This document shows, piece after piece, positions 30,100 through 38,995 of a stretch of 64,000 bases of DNA (position 1 is the first letter of the stretch; each line of letters starts with the position of its first letter). Under the pieces are notes generated by a model. It did not search any database and was not told the origin of the DNA. It saw nothing but the letters and a program-made list of their open reading frames with translations. Position numbers and translations under genes: made by a program. The stretch covers positions 186,001 to 250,000 of the forward strand of contig NZ_JAPMLT010000005.1 of the NCBI RefSeq assembly GCF_026410385.1, written 5' to 3'. Origin of the DNA: Tumebacillus lacus. GTDB taxonomy: Bacteria; Bacillota; Bacilli; Tumebacillales; Tumebacillaceae.

Positions 30100-32299
30100 A
30101 CCACGGGTAGATGCCGATGTTGTCATCCATGCCGGGGATGCGTTCGAGGATCGTCACCACTTCGGCGAGGGTGATGTTCGCTTTCGGGCGAAACTGGTTG
30201 TTCGCACCGCGCATCACGCCAAAGGAGTAGCCGATGGCGACAGAGCCTTGCGCCCATTCGGAGATCTCTTGGCTGTCCGCATAGGGCAGTTTGAAGATCG
30301 AGTGGTCCTGCGACAGGCGTTTGTACCCGGCCATGCGGGCAAAGATCGTCGCCGCCTCTTCGCGGGAGATCGCGTCGGTCGGGCGGAACGCGTCGCTTTT
30401 GCGGATCCAGCCTTTGCGGTACGCCTCCTCGATCTGAACAAACTGCGGATGGTCCTGCGAGATATCCGGGAAGGTCGGTTCCGTTTTTTCATTTGGAACG
30501 TACGCGACGGTGCGGTCCACCGCAAGGCGGATCAGTTCGGCGCGGGAGATCGCTTGATCCGGATGCGCTTTGCCTTCTGCCGACACGTTCAAGTGGCCCA
30601 GTTTCGCATAGCGGGTGAGCACCTCCTCCGCCCAGTGACCGACGATGTCGGTCGGCATCGACGGTTTCGGTTTCGACGCTTCTCTTTCGTTTTCGAGGAA
30701 CGGTTTGCCCGTATGCGCGTTGAGCACAAAGTCCAGATAGCTCGCCCGTTTCGGCGCATAGACCGGCACGGTCTCCGTTTCGCCGCTGTCCTTGTGGACG
30801 ATCAGCCATGACAGACGAAGCGGGATCTGATCGAGCAGAATCGACTCGGCGCGTTCCGGCGTGATCACGCCTTGAGCGGACGGATACGCGGTCAGTTCCT
30901 CTCCGTTCAGGAAGTCGGTTTGCACGCGCAGCAACTGGCCGGCCGCGTCAAAGTACAGCTGGACTCCGCCGTCTGTCGCCAAACCGTTGTGAAGTTGGGG
31001 GAATCGGACGACTCGTTGCTCGTTGCCGTTTTCGAACTCCAGCGGACCGTCGGTCAGGCCCAGCAGGCCCAGACGGTTCGGGAACAGACCGGTGACGAGT
31101 TCCACCGCCTTTGCTTTCACATCGGCATCGGACATCGCAGGCAGACCGTTCACGGGCGGATCACCAAAGTCATACAGGTGGGCCAGTTCGCCTGTGCTCG
31201 CATCGACCGAAAGAGAAATGTCATCGTCCAGATTGTTCGACTGGTGGTGAAGGTACCGCAACTGCCAGATTTTATGGCCGTCTTTTTCTGTGTACTGCGT
31301 GGAATGCGGGATATACCCTTCCCGGATCAACCCGTTTTTTTCAACGAGGTCGAACACTTCTTGCTCGGTCAGCGCCGTGGCTCGCTCACGGGGCGCGACC
31401 GGGCCGTTCGGTTGAAAGGGTGGCGTCCGGGTCAGGTTTGGTTCGGCGACCGGTCGACCTTGCAGGTCCAGGTATTCCCCGCTGCGTGCGTCAAACAAGG
31501 GCAGGTATTCGTGTTCGGCATAGCCTGTCGGGTTCCCGGAAGTCGAGCGGTACAAAGGCTTGTAGACTACCGTATATTCCGATTTGCCTTGGGAGTCGTA
31601 CCGCCGCTCATAGCGGAGTTGCATCTCCAGCGTCTTGGCAAACAGGTCCTTGACTTGCTCCACAGTGAGCTTCGACTCGACCTCCGGCAGTTCGACGTCG
31701 GTCCAGTTCAGGTGAAACTGCGTGACTTCGCCGCCGGGAGACACTTCCATCCAGATGCGGTCGTTGATCACATACGCGCCGTCCCGTGTCTTCCGATCCC
31801 AGTTTAACCGCATAGTACCGGTCGGTGTTTGCCAACCGGTCGAGGCGTTGCGAGCCAGTTCGGGGAGAACTTGCGGCGCATATCGTTTCAAAAATGCCTC
31901 GCCGTTCTCGAACTGTTGGTCGAGGGTAAACTCTTTCGCCTCGGCGGTGGACGGGCGGGTCATGGCGAGCAGTTGGCCTGTATTTGCATCGAGAGTGGCC
32001 AGCAGAGTGCCGGAGCCCTTCGTGCTTTCAAACCACATCGACCAACTGGGAACGGTCGCTTCTTTCTGCCATTCGCCTGCCCCCTTCTGGTACAGGGCGA
32101 CGGAGCGAACCGACCAGTCCGACTCCGCCAGCGCAAACATGTCGCGCGCCTTCGCGACGGCCGCATCTCTCGACAGTTGGACCGCGCTCGTGTTCATTTC
32201 TGCCGCCAGAGCAGGAGCGACGGGGAAGACGGTGACGCCGCTCAGAAAAAGGCCGGCGGCGACCAACAAGGGCAGAAAAGACCCGTTGCGTTTTTGCAT
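30098..32299 (-). CDS. Secreted YcdB/YcdC-repeat protein with C-terminal SLH domains
   Basis: A 733-residue envelope protein. A signal peptide (LPLLVAAGLFLSGVTVFP..ALA) is followed by repeated PepSY/YcdB-YcdC-like modules with the phrase LDANTGQLLAMTRP, FDARSGEYLDLQGRP and VDASTGELAHLYDFG, and then two to three SLH motifs (about 560-725, for example FPDISQDHPQFVQIEEAYRKGWI and SEWAQGSVAIGYSFGVMRG). It should be anchored to secondary cell-wall polymer outside the cell. ATG at 32299 fits GAGAGGAG better than the ATG at 32320. Precise role unknown. Confidence 0.85.
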   Translation of the reverse strand: MQKRNGSFLPLLVAAGLFLSGVTVFPVAPALAAEMNTSAVQLSRDAAVAKARDMFALAESDWSVRSVALYQKGAGEWQKEATVPSWSMWFESTKGSGTLLATLDANTGQLLAMTRPSTAEAKEFTLDQQFENGEAFLKRYAPQVLPELARNASTGWQTPTGTMRLNWDRKTRDGAYVINDRIWMEVSPGGEVTQFHLNWTDVELPEVESKLTVEQVKDLFAKTLEMQLRYERRYDSQGKSEYTVVYKPLYRSTSGNPTGYAEHEYLPLFDARSGEYLDLQGRPVAEPNLTRTPPFQPNGPVAPRERATALTEQEVFDLVEKNGLIREGYIPHSTQYTEKDGHKIWQLRYLHHQSNNLDDDISLSVDASTGELAHLYDFGDPPVNGLPAMSDADVKAKAVELVTGLFPNRLGLLGLTDGPLEFENGNEQRVVRFPQLHNGLATDGGVQLYFDAAGQLLRVQTDFLNGEELTAYPSAQGVITPERAESILLDQIPLRLSWLIVHKDSGETETVPVYAPKRASYLDFVLNAHTGKPFLENEREASKPKPSMPTDIVGHWAEEVLTRYAKLGHLNVSAEGKAHPDQAISRAELIRLAVDRTVAYVPNEKTEPTFPDISQDHPQFVQIEEAYRKGWIRKSDAFRPTDAISREEAATIFARMAGYKRLSQDHSIFKLPYADSQEISEWAQGSVAIGYSFGVMRGANNQFRPKANITLAEVVTILERIPGMDDNIGIYPW

Positions 32300-32372
32300 G
32301 TGACAAATAACTCCTCTCATCTTTGGGAAAAGAACTATATTTTAGAAAATATTGTCTATCAGAGTATACCAT

Positions 32373-32422
32373 AAAAAGACAGCGCGCTGTCCCAGGAAGT
32401 CGGTCAGCACGCTGTCTTTTTC
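32373..32422 (-). terminator. Rho-independent terminator of the XRE-TPR gene
   Basis: AAAAAGACAGCG / CGCTGTCTTTTT with an inner GCTG/CAGC pairing; a T-run follows on the minus strand. It lies 9 bases beyond the stop at 32431. Confidence 0.8.
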
Positions 32423-32430
32423 ATACAGGA

Positions 32431-33717
32431 TTATAAAATAATCCCGCGCATTTTCAAGTTGTCGGTCAGGCATTGCTTCATATATTGAAGGCATTCGTTC
32501 GCCCGCGAATACTCGCCGCGTTTTTGATAGAGATCACCGAGCATCGACCACGTTTCCGCCAGTTCGGCCAACTGATCATAGGCGCGATAGATCTGCGTCG
32601 AGCCTTCCAACGCTTTCACAGCGGCGTCGGTGTCGCCGAGTTTGTCCTCGATCAGGCCGAGCGTGCGCAGCACCGGCGCTGCTTCCTTGGCGCGCTGCGG
32701 CAGGTCGCGCAGGGCGAGGGTGCACTCGTTTTTGCCGTCGAGATATTCGCCTGCCCGCAGGTGCATGCGGGCGATCTCGGCGCGCACCGCCGCTCCTTCG
32801 TTCGTGTAGCCGTGGCGGTTGTATTCGTCCAGACATTGGCGGAAGATGCGCATCGCCTCGGTGACTTGGCCTTCTTCGCCTTTGAGCAGGCCGTAGTTTT
32901 TCTTCACATCGATGGAGAGCTTGATGTTTTTCAACGATTCAAAGATCGCGATCGCATATTGGGAATACTCGGTCGCTTTTTCATATTCGCGCATTTTCTT
33001 ATAGCTCAGCCCAAGGCCGATATAAGTGAAGCCGATCTGTTCAAAATGGCTGGACGACGACAGGAACTGGTACGCCATCCCAAAGTACTCCAGCGCTTCT
33101 TCAAATTCGCCGAGCTGGTTGTGGACCTCCCCGAGGTGCGTGAGGATCTGCGACTGCAGGAACGGCTCCGGCTGGGAGAGTTGGTCAAACTGCTCATACG
33201 CTTTGCGCCAGTGAAAGATCGCCATATGGTATTTGCGACGCTCTTTTGCGATCAGTCCCAGTTTCAGCAGGCCCTGCAAGGACGCGGTCGGGATGCCTTT
33301 GGTGATGCCCAGTTCGATCACCCGGTCAAACAGCAAGATCGCATCGTCATACCGCTTCATGGCCAGATAGCAATCGCCCAGATCAAAATTGACGTCGATC
33401 TGATTGAGATTGGGGGCGGGCTTTTCCAATAAGGACTCCAGCAGAGTGGCCGCCCGTTCAAAATTGTTGGAGGCGAGCAGCGCTTTGGCAACTTTATGCG
33501 CGCTGGTCTGTTCCAATTGGGTCTGCACGTCTGATAAAAAATGTTCGAGCGGGGTCTCCAGTTTCTCCGCGATTGCTTCGAGGACTTTGTAAGAGGGGTT
33601 TGCTTTATCCGATTCAATTTGGGAAATCATGCTCGGCGTGACGAGACCGTTGCCAAGATCGCTTTGGGTGAGACCTTTTGCGACCCGGAGTTCCCGAATT
33701 TTCTGTCCCAACGACAT
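32431..33717 (-). CDS. XRE-family HTH regulator with TPR repeats
   Basis: A 428-residue protein. Residues 1-65 form an HTH_3 domain (IRELRVAKGLTQSDLGN, then MISQIESDKANPSYKVLEAIAEKL). Residues 75-420 hold about eight TPR-like helical repeats (for example DLGDCYLAMKRYDDAILLF, HLGEVHNQLGEFEEALEYF). This is the RRNPP/Rap-PlcR-like design in which a peptide often binds the TPR part; no small peptide gene is evident next to it. It could also be a sporulation-linked tetratricopeptide regulator. Target genes unknown. Confidence 0.85.
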   Translation of the reverse strand: MSLGQKIRELRVAKGLTQSDLGNGLVTPSMISQIESDKANPSYKVLEAIAEKLETPLEHFLSDVQTQLEQTSAHKVAKALLASNNFERAATLLESLLEKPAPNLNQIDVNFDLGDCYLAMKRYDDAILLFDRVIELGITKGIPTASLQGLLKLGLIAKERRKYHMAIFHWRKAYEQFDQLSQPEPFLQSQILTHLGEVHNQLGEFEEALEYFGMAYQFLSSSSHFEQIGFTYIGLGLSYKKMREYEKATEYSQYAIAIFESLKNIKLSIDVKKNYGLLKGEEGQVTEAMRIFRQCLDEYNRHGYTNEGAAVRAEIARMHLRAGEYLDGKNECTLALRDLPQRAKEAAPVLRTLGLIEDKLGDTDAAVKALEGSTQIYRAYDQLAELAETWSMLGDLYQKRGEYSRANECLQYMKQCLTDNLKMRGIIL

Positions 33718-33885
33718 ACTCTCAAAACCTCCACGTATGTGATGCGTATAGGCTCCATTTTACTACTTTAGGTATAGCGAATAAAGAGCAAAATAAAGTT
33801 TATATGAACTTTTTTTATAACTTAAGTGATAACGGAAAGCAAATAAGTAATAGTTCTAAGGTTTATCTACAAATGGATATTTATG
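33718..33885. other. AT-rich intergenic spacer upstream of the XRE-TPR gene
   Basis: Conspicuously rich in A and T compared with both neighbours, with runs such as ACTTTTTTTATAACTTAAG. It must contain the minus-strand promoter of the regulator gene. No reading frame or tRNA was seen. Confidence 0.45.
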
Positions 33886-33916
33886 TAAAAGCAGCCCGAC
33901 GACATCGCCGGGCTGT
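33886..33916 (-). terminator. Rho-independent terminator of the PIG-L gene
   Basis: CAGCCCG / CGGGCTG stem read on the minus strand with four Ts after it, 11 bases beyond the stop. Confidence 0.7.
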
Positions 33917-33926
33917 TCCACATCGT

Positions 33927-35282
33927 TTACAAGCGGACGCGTCGCCAAGGTGTTTTGTCAGCGAGGAGGCCGTGTGCGCGCACTTCCGCAGAGAGCAAGA
34001 CCGTCTGTGCGTCTGACAGAGCCGAGCGGGGGATGGACAGGAGCAGCCGGTTGCCAAAGCATTGCAGGTCGGGCTGTTCCCCTTGGAGGAGGGGGAGCAT
34101 CGTCCGGATGCGGCCGCTCTCGACGTAGAGATCGAGCCGGGAGCGTGTGCTGTCCGGCAACCGCAGATGCAGCGCGTAGTCGTAGCCGAGCCGGACGCTG
34201 CCGCCAAACTCCAAGCACAGCCAGAGCCGGTCGGCATCGCGGGCCGCGCCGATCTTTTGCAGATCGGCGTTTGACGATTGCGCCGCCGTCTGATCGTGTG
34301 CCGGGTCGCAGACGATCATGTGAGGCAGGGGCGATCTTTGCAAAAAGACCTGTGTGCCGCGGCCTTGCAGTGGGGCGACTTGCGGCAAGGAGTAGGCGGC
34401 GGTCAGTTCGTTGGTGCGGACAAAGGAGGTCAACAGATCGCGCATCACCCGCACCTGCGAGCGGTGGGTGAGAATCGAGGTATGCTTTTGCGACTGCTCC
34501 AAAGCGGTCAGCGGCTGTTTGTTCCAGCGCACGCCGTCGATGTGAGCCAGCCGCGCCGGCGGGGCGAGCGACTTGACCGGGTGATAGGTACGAGGGCTGG
34601 GATAGTCCGGATAATGCACCAGATACGTGAGTTCGCGGGGAGCACTCTTGGTTTTGGCCAGTGCGTACTGAGTGAAGGCGGACGTCGACCAGTGATCGCG
34701 GTGCACATCGTGCGGATCGGGATAGAGGACGTCGGTCGGCCGAAACTCGCCGATCACCCGCGTCAGGTCGAATGACACCGACTGGCCGCAGTACGGCGCA
34801 CCGCGACGGTAAGCCAGCCGGTACGGCACCTGTTGATGGCCGTTGATCCCGCGATACGGACGTGTTGTGTCCCAGTGCGTGTCCCACAACTGGTGAAGTC
34901 CTGCGTCCGGATAGCCGAGAAACAAAATGTCCCGCTCCGTCAGGCCGATCTTTTTGGCGGCTGCCAGCTCCTCCCGCTGACGGAGCAGCCCGAGCCGGTA
35001 CATGTCGTCCGACGTGGGAGACGCGATGCCAAACGCCCGTTTGGCGGCGGTGCGAAACCCGTCGCCGTTCGTCATCACGACGAGCCGCACCTGTCCGCCT
35101 GCGTGCAGCGTGCGTTCGATCAAGCCGGTGCCGGCCAGCGATTCGTCGTCCGGATGCGGCACGATCACCAGCAAGCGCGTGCGGGGGCCGGGAGTGAAAG
35201 CGGCGGCCTTGGCCAGGCCCGGCTGCCAGGCGAGCAGCAGTGAGCCGATGAGGGCGGAGAGCAGCAAGCGGCGAAACCACAT
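33927..35282 (-). CDS. Secreted PIG-L family deacetylase
   Basis: A 451-residue protein with a signal peptide (residues 1-27, LLLSALIGSLLLAWQPGLAKA). The zinc-binding motif PHPDDESLAGTG is followed by the third ligand region DPHDVHRDHWSTS. Such LmbE-like enzymes remove N-acetyl groups from amino sugars. The last 130 residues are a separate beta-rich domain, which I do not recognise. The exported location suggests an envelope glycan or a scavenged substrate. Confidence 0.88.
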   Translation of the reverse strand: MWFRRLLLSALIGSLLLAWQPGLAKAAAFTPGPRTRLLVIVPHPDDESLAGTGLIERTLHAGGQVRLVVMTNGDGFRTAAKRAFGIASPTSDDMYRLGLLRQREELAAAKKIGLTERDILFLGYPDAGLHQLWDTHWDTTRPYRGINGHQQVPYRLAYRRGAPYCGQSVSFDLTRVIGEFRPTDVLYPDPHDVHRDHWSTSAFTQYALAKTKSAPRELTYLVHYPDYPSPRTYHPVKSLAPPARLAHIDGVRWNKQPLTALEQSQKHTSILTHRSQVRVMRDLLTSFVRTNELTAAYSLPQVAPLQGRGTQVFLQRSPLPHMIVCDPAHDQTAAQSSNADLQKIGAARDADRLWLCLEFGGSVRLGYDYALHLRLPDSTRSRLDLYVESGRIRTMLPLLQGEQPDLQCFGNRLLLSIPRSALSDAQTVLLSAEVRAHGLLADKTPWRRVRL

Positions 35283-35409
35283 GGGTCGACCTCTCCTTTC
35301 CCCGAGAATGGCATAGAGTCTTTGGGTACATTGTGCCGAAACACCCCCTGACCTTATTCAGAGTAGAGGACTTTCTGCGAGGGTACACTGAAGAATGGAG
35401 GTGAGCCAG

Positions 35410-35685
35410 ATGACAACACGCAAAACGGGCGAACGCGCGAAACTTCGCGAACGGAATGTGAACAACGATGAGTTGAATGCTCCGTGGCGCAACACGCCGC
35501 TCGACAACTGGAGCAAAGACACCGATCCGTTTATCATGTCCGGGGACAAATACGTGGACAACGACCACGACCTCGGCACGACGCGGCGGGAGAACATCGA
35601 ACTGCTGAACGGTCAGCGCAATCCGGTCATGGCTCCGTTCATGCACCCCACGCACGATGTGTCGATGCGAAATGGGGACAAGTGA
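35410..35685 (+). CDS. DUF3905-like small protein
   Basis: A 91-residue hydrophilic protein. The central NTPLDNWSKDTDPFIMSGDKYVDNDHDLG and the end MHPTHDVS resemble DUF3905, a Bacillales family of unknown role (from memory). ATG at 35410 follows GGAGGTGAG; the ATG at 35395 overlaps that site and is rejected. No signal peptide or membrane helix. It is transcribed convergently with the M23 gene. Confidence 0.75.
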   Translation: MTTRKTGERAKLRERNVNNDELNAPWRNTPLDNWSKDTDPFIMSGDKYVDNDHDLGTTRRENIELLNGQRNPVMAPFMHPTHDVSMRNGDK

Positions 35686-35707
35686 CATCGGCTCCCTGCC
35701 GCACAAC

Positions 35708-35740
35708 GAAAACAGCCACCTGCAGCGGGTGGCTGTTTTC
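35708..35740. terminator. Bidirectional terminator between DUF3905 and M23 genes
   Basis: GAAAACAGCCACC / GGTGGCTGTTTTC with a seven-base loop: T-rich on both sides. Confidence 0.82.
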
Positions 35741-35741
35741 G

Positions 35742-36794
35742 CTATTTCTTCTTCTTTTTTGCTTTTTTCGTCTCCCGCTCCCATTTGCGCAGGTGCGGCG
35801 TCGGATCAAACGCCCATTCGCGCGTCCCCGACTCGCGATACATCCCGTAATGCAGATGCGGCGCAAACTTGCCGGACGTGCCCGGTTTGCCGTAGCCGCT
35901 GGAGCCGACCGAGCCGATCAGTTGACCCGGCTTGACCAGCGAGCCGTGTTTCAGCCCTTTTTCAAAGCCGCGCAGATGCGCGTAATAGTGATAGACGTTG
36001 TTGAGATCGCGGATGCCGATCCGCCAGCCGCCGTATTTGTTCCAGCCGATCACCTCGACGACGCCGTACGACGTCGACACCACCGGCGTGCCGCTGCCGG
36101 CAAAGATGTCGCACCCTTCGTGGACACGGCGTCCGCCCCAACCGCGCGGATCGCCCCACGTCGAGCGATAGGAATAATTGTAGCGCAGCGGGATCGGGAA
36201 CGAGTGGCCGCGCACGTCGGTCGTGCCCGCTTCTTTAAAGATCTGAGCAAATCCGGTGATGCGGTCGACGACCAGCCCGTCGCGGTAATACTCCCACAGG
36301 GAGACCCGGATCGCTTGCTCATTCGTGCCTTCCTTCGCGAGCAGTTTGGCCATCGTGTACATCGCGTCCACCGGGTCGGTGCGATCCGCTTTTTTGTCGT
36401 TGTTGCCATCGAGGCCGATGCCGCCGAAGATCTGGATCGTCATCGGATTGATATCCTCAGCCGTCGGATTGGTCGCGCCGCTCCATTTCTCCGCCGGGAT
36501 CTGGACTTGGATCGGCGACGTGTTGCGCTCTTCCTTTTTCCTGCGCCAGTGGATGCCCATCTCATACTGATTGACCGCCGCGAGATAGTACCAAGGGACC
36601 CGCGTCTTGCGTTCGACCTGTTGCAGCACCGGCATCTCTTGCTGAGCGACTTCGGCGGAGACCAAGTCGAGCGACTCCGGGTTTGCCGCCTTGGCAGCGA
36701 CCGTTGTATCGGTCGCGGCCGCAAACGACGGCAGCGGCCAGAGAGTGAGCGTGAGCATCAACGGCAACATCCAGGCTGTCTTGCGTGTCTTCAT
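35742..36794 (-). CDS. Secreted M23 family metallopeptidase
   Basis: A 350-residue exported protein with a signal peptide (residues 1-27). Residues 45-185 are a lytic-transglycosylase-like helical region (VPWYYLAAVNQYE..). Residues 200-335 are an M23 (LytM/lysostaphin) domain with the zinc ligands in RVHEGCDIFAG and HLHYGMY, and the YHYYAHL strand. It probably cleaves peptidoglycan cross-links. The Lys-rich tail is unusual. Its start lies 12 bases after the stop of a 53-residue gene, so the two are co-transcribed. Confidence 0.9.
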   Translation of the reverse strand: MKTRKTAWMLPLMLTLTLWPLPSFAAATDTTVAAKAANPESLDLVSAEVAQQEMPVLQQVERKTRVPWYYLAAVNQYEMGIHWRRKKEERNTSPIQVQIPAEKWSGATNPTAEDINPMTIQIFGGIGLDGNNDKKADRTDPVDAMYTMAKLLAKEGTNEQAIRVSLWEYYRDGLVVDRITGFAQIFKEAGTTDVRGHSFPIPLRYNYSYRSTWGDPRGWGGRRVHEGCDIFAGSGTPVVSTSYGVVEVIGWNKYGGWRIGIRDLNNVYHYYAHLRGFEKGLKHGSLVKPGQLIGSVGSSGYGKPGTSGKFAPHLHYGMYRESGTREWAFDPTPHLRKWERETKKAKKKKK

Positions 36795-36806
36795 CGCATG
36801 ATCACC

Positions 36807-36968
36807 TCAATATTCGTCGATCTTCAATTCTTCACCCAGCACTTGCATCGCATCGATCTTGCGCTCTTTCTCCAACAGTTTTGCGTGGCTTTCATCGGCG
36901 ACGTTGAAGTAGAAAAATTTATCTCCTTGTTTCTGAGGAACCGTTTTCCGTGTTTGCTTGTTTGCCAT
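36807..36968 (-). CDS. Small conserved-looking protein upstream of the M23 gene
   Basis: A 53-residue ORF, MANKQTRKTVPQKQGDKF.., ending in [19 protein letters not shown] ribosome site precedes ATG at 36968. Basic N-terminus, acidic C-terminus, no membrane helix. The stop is 12 bases before the M23 start, and its tail contains that gene's ribosome site (GGTGAT). Function unknown; support comes from start signal and operon position. Confidence 0.6.
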   Translation of the reverse strand: MANKQTRKTVPQKQGDKFFYFNVADESHAKLLEKERKIDAMQVLGEELKIDEY

Positions 36969-37222
36969 CGCGTCTCACCCCTCGATTGATCTTGATCTAG
37001 TGTACCCGCTCTGCACCTTCGTTTGAGAGGGAAATGATGGGGGATACAAGGCGGAACAGGGGACAAATGTTAAGATTGTGTAAAACATGTCTCTTTTTGT
37101 CGAACGGGTATTGTCAGCGTCGATGGGAAAGGATAAATTGATAAAGGATTTATACCAAGCCGATACATATTCTTAGCAAAAATGGACTTGAAATCGAACT
37201 GTCATAGGGAGGACAACCTGTC

Positions 37223-37846
37223 ATGTTGCGACTGGGACCGAAAAACGACGCATTCTTTGACCTGCTGGAACAGGAAGTCAACAACGTACATCGCGGAGCC
37301 AAGCTGTTGGTGGACCTGATGGAGAACTACACGGATGTGCAGGCGAAGTTCGATCAAATTCAAGACGTGGAACATAAAGGGGACGCGATCACCCGCCAAG
37401 TGATGGAGAAACTCAATTCTTCCTTCGTAACCCCGATCGAGCGTGAAGACATCGCTGCGATGGCGTTCACGATGGACGAAGTGCTCGACATCATCACCGG
37501 CGTCGCCGACCGTTGCGTGCTCTATCGCATCGGCGCTCCGACCCCGGAGATCATCGCGCTGTCCCGCGCCATGGAAGGCGCGACCGCAGAACTGGTCAAA
37601 CTGGTACACCTGCTGCGCGAACTGAAATACGACAAGATCCCGGGCCTCGTCAAAAACGTCAAGAAATGGGAGTCGGAGTCCGACCAGATCTATCGTCGCG
37701 CCGTGGCGAAACTGCTCAACGACGAAAACGCCAACCCGATCTACGTCATCAAGTGGAAAGAGATCTACGAGAAGTTGGAGGACGGCGTCGACTTCTGCGA
37801 AGACGTGTCCAACCTGGTGGAAGGGGTCGTCCTGAAAAATGCTTGA
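37223..37846 (+). CDS. DUF47/PhoU-like regulator of Pit phosphate transporter
   Basis: A 207-residue all-helical protein of the DUF47 (YkaA, PhoU-like) family: FFDLLEQEVNNVHRGAKLL at the N-terminus, then DVEHKGDAITRQVMEKLN and FCEDVSNLVEGVVLKNA at the C-terminus. DUF47 genes almost always precede pit genes and are thought to gate phosphate uptake. It overlaps pit by 8 bases, so the two are coupled. GGGAGG precedes ATG 37223. Confidence 0.92.
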   Translation: MLRLGPKNDAFFDLLEQEVNNVHRGAKLLVDLMENYTDVQAKFDQIQDVEHKGDAITRQVMEKLNSSFVTPIEREDIAAMAFTMDEVLDIITGVADRCVLYRIGAPTPEIIALSRAMEGATAELVKLVHLLRELKYDKIPGLVKNVKKWESESDQIYRRAVAKLLNDENANPIYVIKWKEIYEKLEDGVDFCEDVSNLVEGVVLKNA

Positions 37847-38843
37847 TGCGGGCCTGTCTCTGATCATCCTCGTCGTCATCTTGGCGCTGGCGTTTGACTT
37901 CATCAACGGCTTCCACGACACGGCGAACGCGATCGCCACCTCGATCTCGACCAAGGCGTTGAGCCCGAGAGCGGCGATCATCCTCGCCGCTTCCATGAAC
38001 CTGTTGGGCGCGCTCACCTTCACAGGCGTGGCCAAGACGATCGGCAAAGGCATCGCCGACCCGTTCAAGCTGAGCAACGGTCTGTGGATCGTCGCGGCGG
38101 CGATGCTCGCTGCGATCATCTGGAACCTGATCACGTGGTACTATGGGATTCCGTCTTCCTCGTCCCACGCGTTGATCGGCTCGCTGACCGGGGCTGTCAT
38201 CGCGGCTGCCGGATTTTCCGCGATCAACTCCGGCGGCTTTGTCTCGATCCTCAAGGCGCTCCTCTTCTCGCCGATCATCGCACTGGTCGTCGGTTTTGTG
38301 GTGATGTTGCTGTTATATTGGATCTTCCGAAACGCCAACCCCGGCAAGATGACGCGCACTTTCCGGGGGTTCCAAGTGCTCACCGCTGCGTTCCAAGCGT
38401 TCATGCACGGCACCAACGACGCGCAAAAAGCGATGGGCGTCATCACCTTTGCGCTGATCGCCGGCGGTTTCCAAACCACCGATGACATCCCGCTCTGGGT
38501 CAAGCTGGCTGCGGCTGCCGCGATGGCGGCGGGCACCGCGTCCGGCGGCTGGCGGATCATCAAAACGGTCGGCACCGGCATCATCAAGATCAAGCCGGTC
38601 AACGGCTTTGCTGCCGACTTGACCTCGGCGTCTGTCATCCTGACCGCGACGCTGTTGCATCTGCCGGTCTCCACGACGCACGTCATTTCGTCGGCGATCA
38701 TGGGTGTCGGTGCGGCCAAAGGCTTCAACAAAGTCAAATGGGACGTGGCGGGCAAGATCGTCACGACTTGGATCATCACCTTGCCGATCACGGCGGTGCT
38801 GGCTGCGTTGATCTACTGGCTGCTCGATCTGTTGTTCATCTAA
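37839..38843 (+). CDS. pit: Low-affinity inorganic phosphate transporter, Pit family
   Basis: A 334-residue membrane protein with about ten helices and the two PiT signature repeats: FDFINGFHDTANAIATS near the N-terminus and QAFMHGTNDAQKAMGVI in the second half. It imports metal-phosphate with protons or sodium. It begins inside the DUF47 gene and ends before a terminator at 38860. Confidence 0.94.
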   Translation: MLDAGLSLIILVVILALAFDFINGFHDTANAIATSISTKALSPRAAIILAASMNLLGALTFTGVAKTIGKGIADPFKLSNGLWIVAAAMLAAIIWNLITWYYGIPSSSSHALIGSLTGAVIAAAGFSAINSGGFVSILKALLFSPIIALVVGFVVMLLLYWIFRNANPGKMTRTFRGFQVLTAAFQAFMHGTNDAQKAMGVITFALIAGGFQTTDDIPLWVKLAAAAAMAAGTASGGWRIIKTVGTGIIKIKPVNGFAADLTSASVILTATLLHLPVSTTHVISSAIMGVGAAKGFNKVKWDVAGKIVTTWIITLPITAVLAALIYWLLDLLFI

Positions 38844-38859
38844 ATACGTATCTCAGGAT

Positions 38860-38897
38860 CACCTTCGCTCGCAAATTCGGGCGGAGGTGTTTTTTTA
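38860..38897 (+). terminator. Rho-independent terminator of pit
   Basis: CACCT(T)CGCTCG / CGGGCG(G)AGGTG followed by eight Ts, 17 bases after the stop. Confidence 0.8.
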
Positions 38898-38995
38898 TTT
38901 CCGCTTGTGAATAGGTGCTTCGAGTTGGAGACACACTGAAAAGCGAGGGAGCAAAACACCTACATACTTTCGTTCGCGATGGAGGGAAACAACAG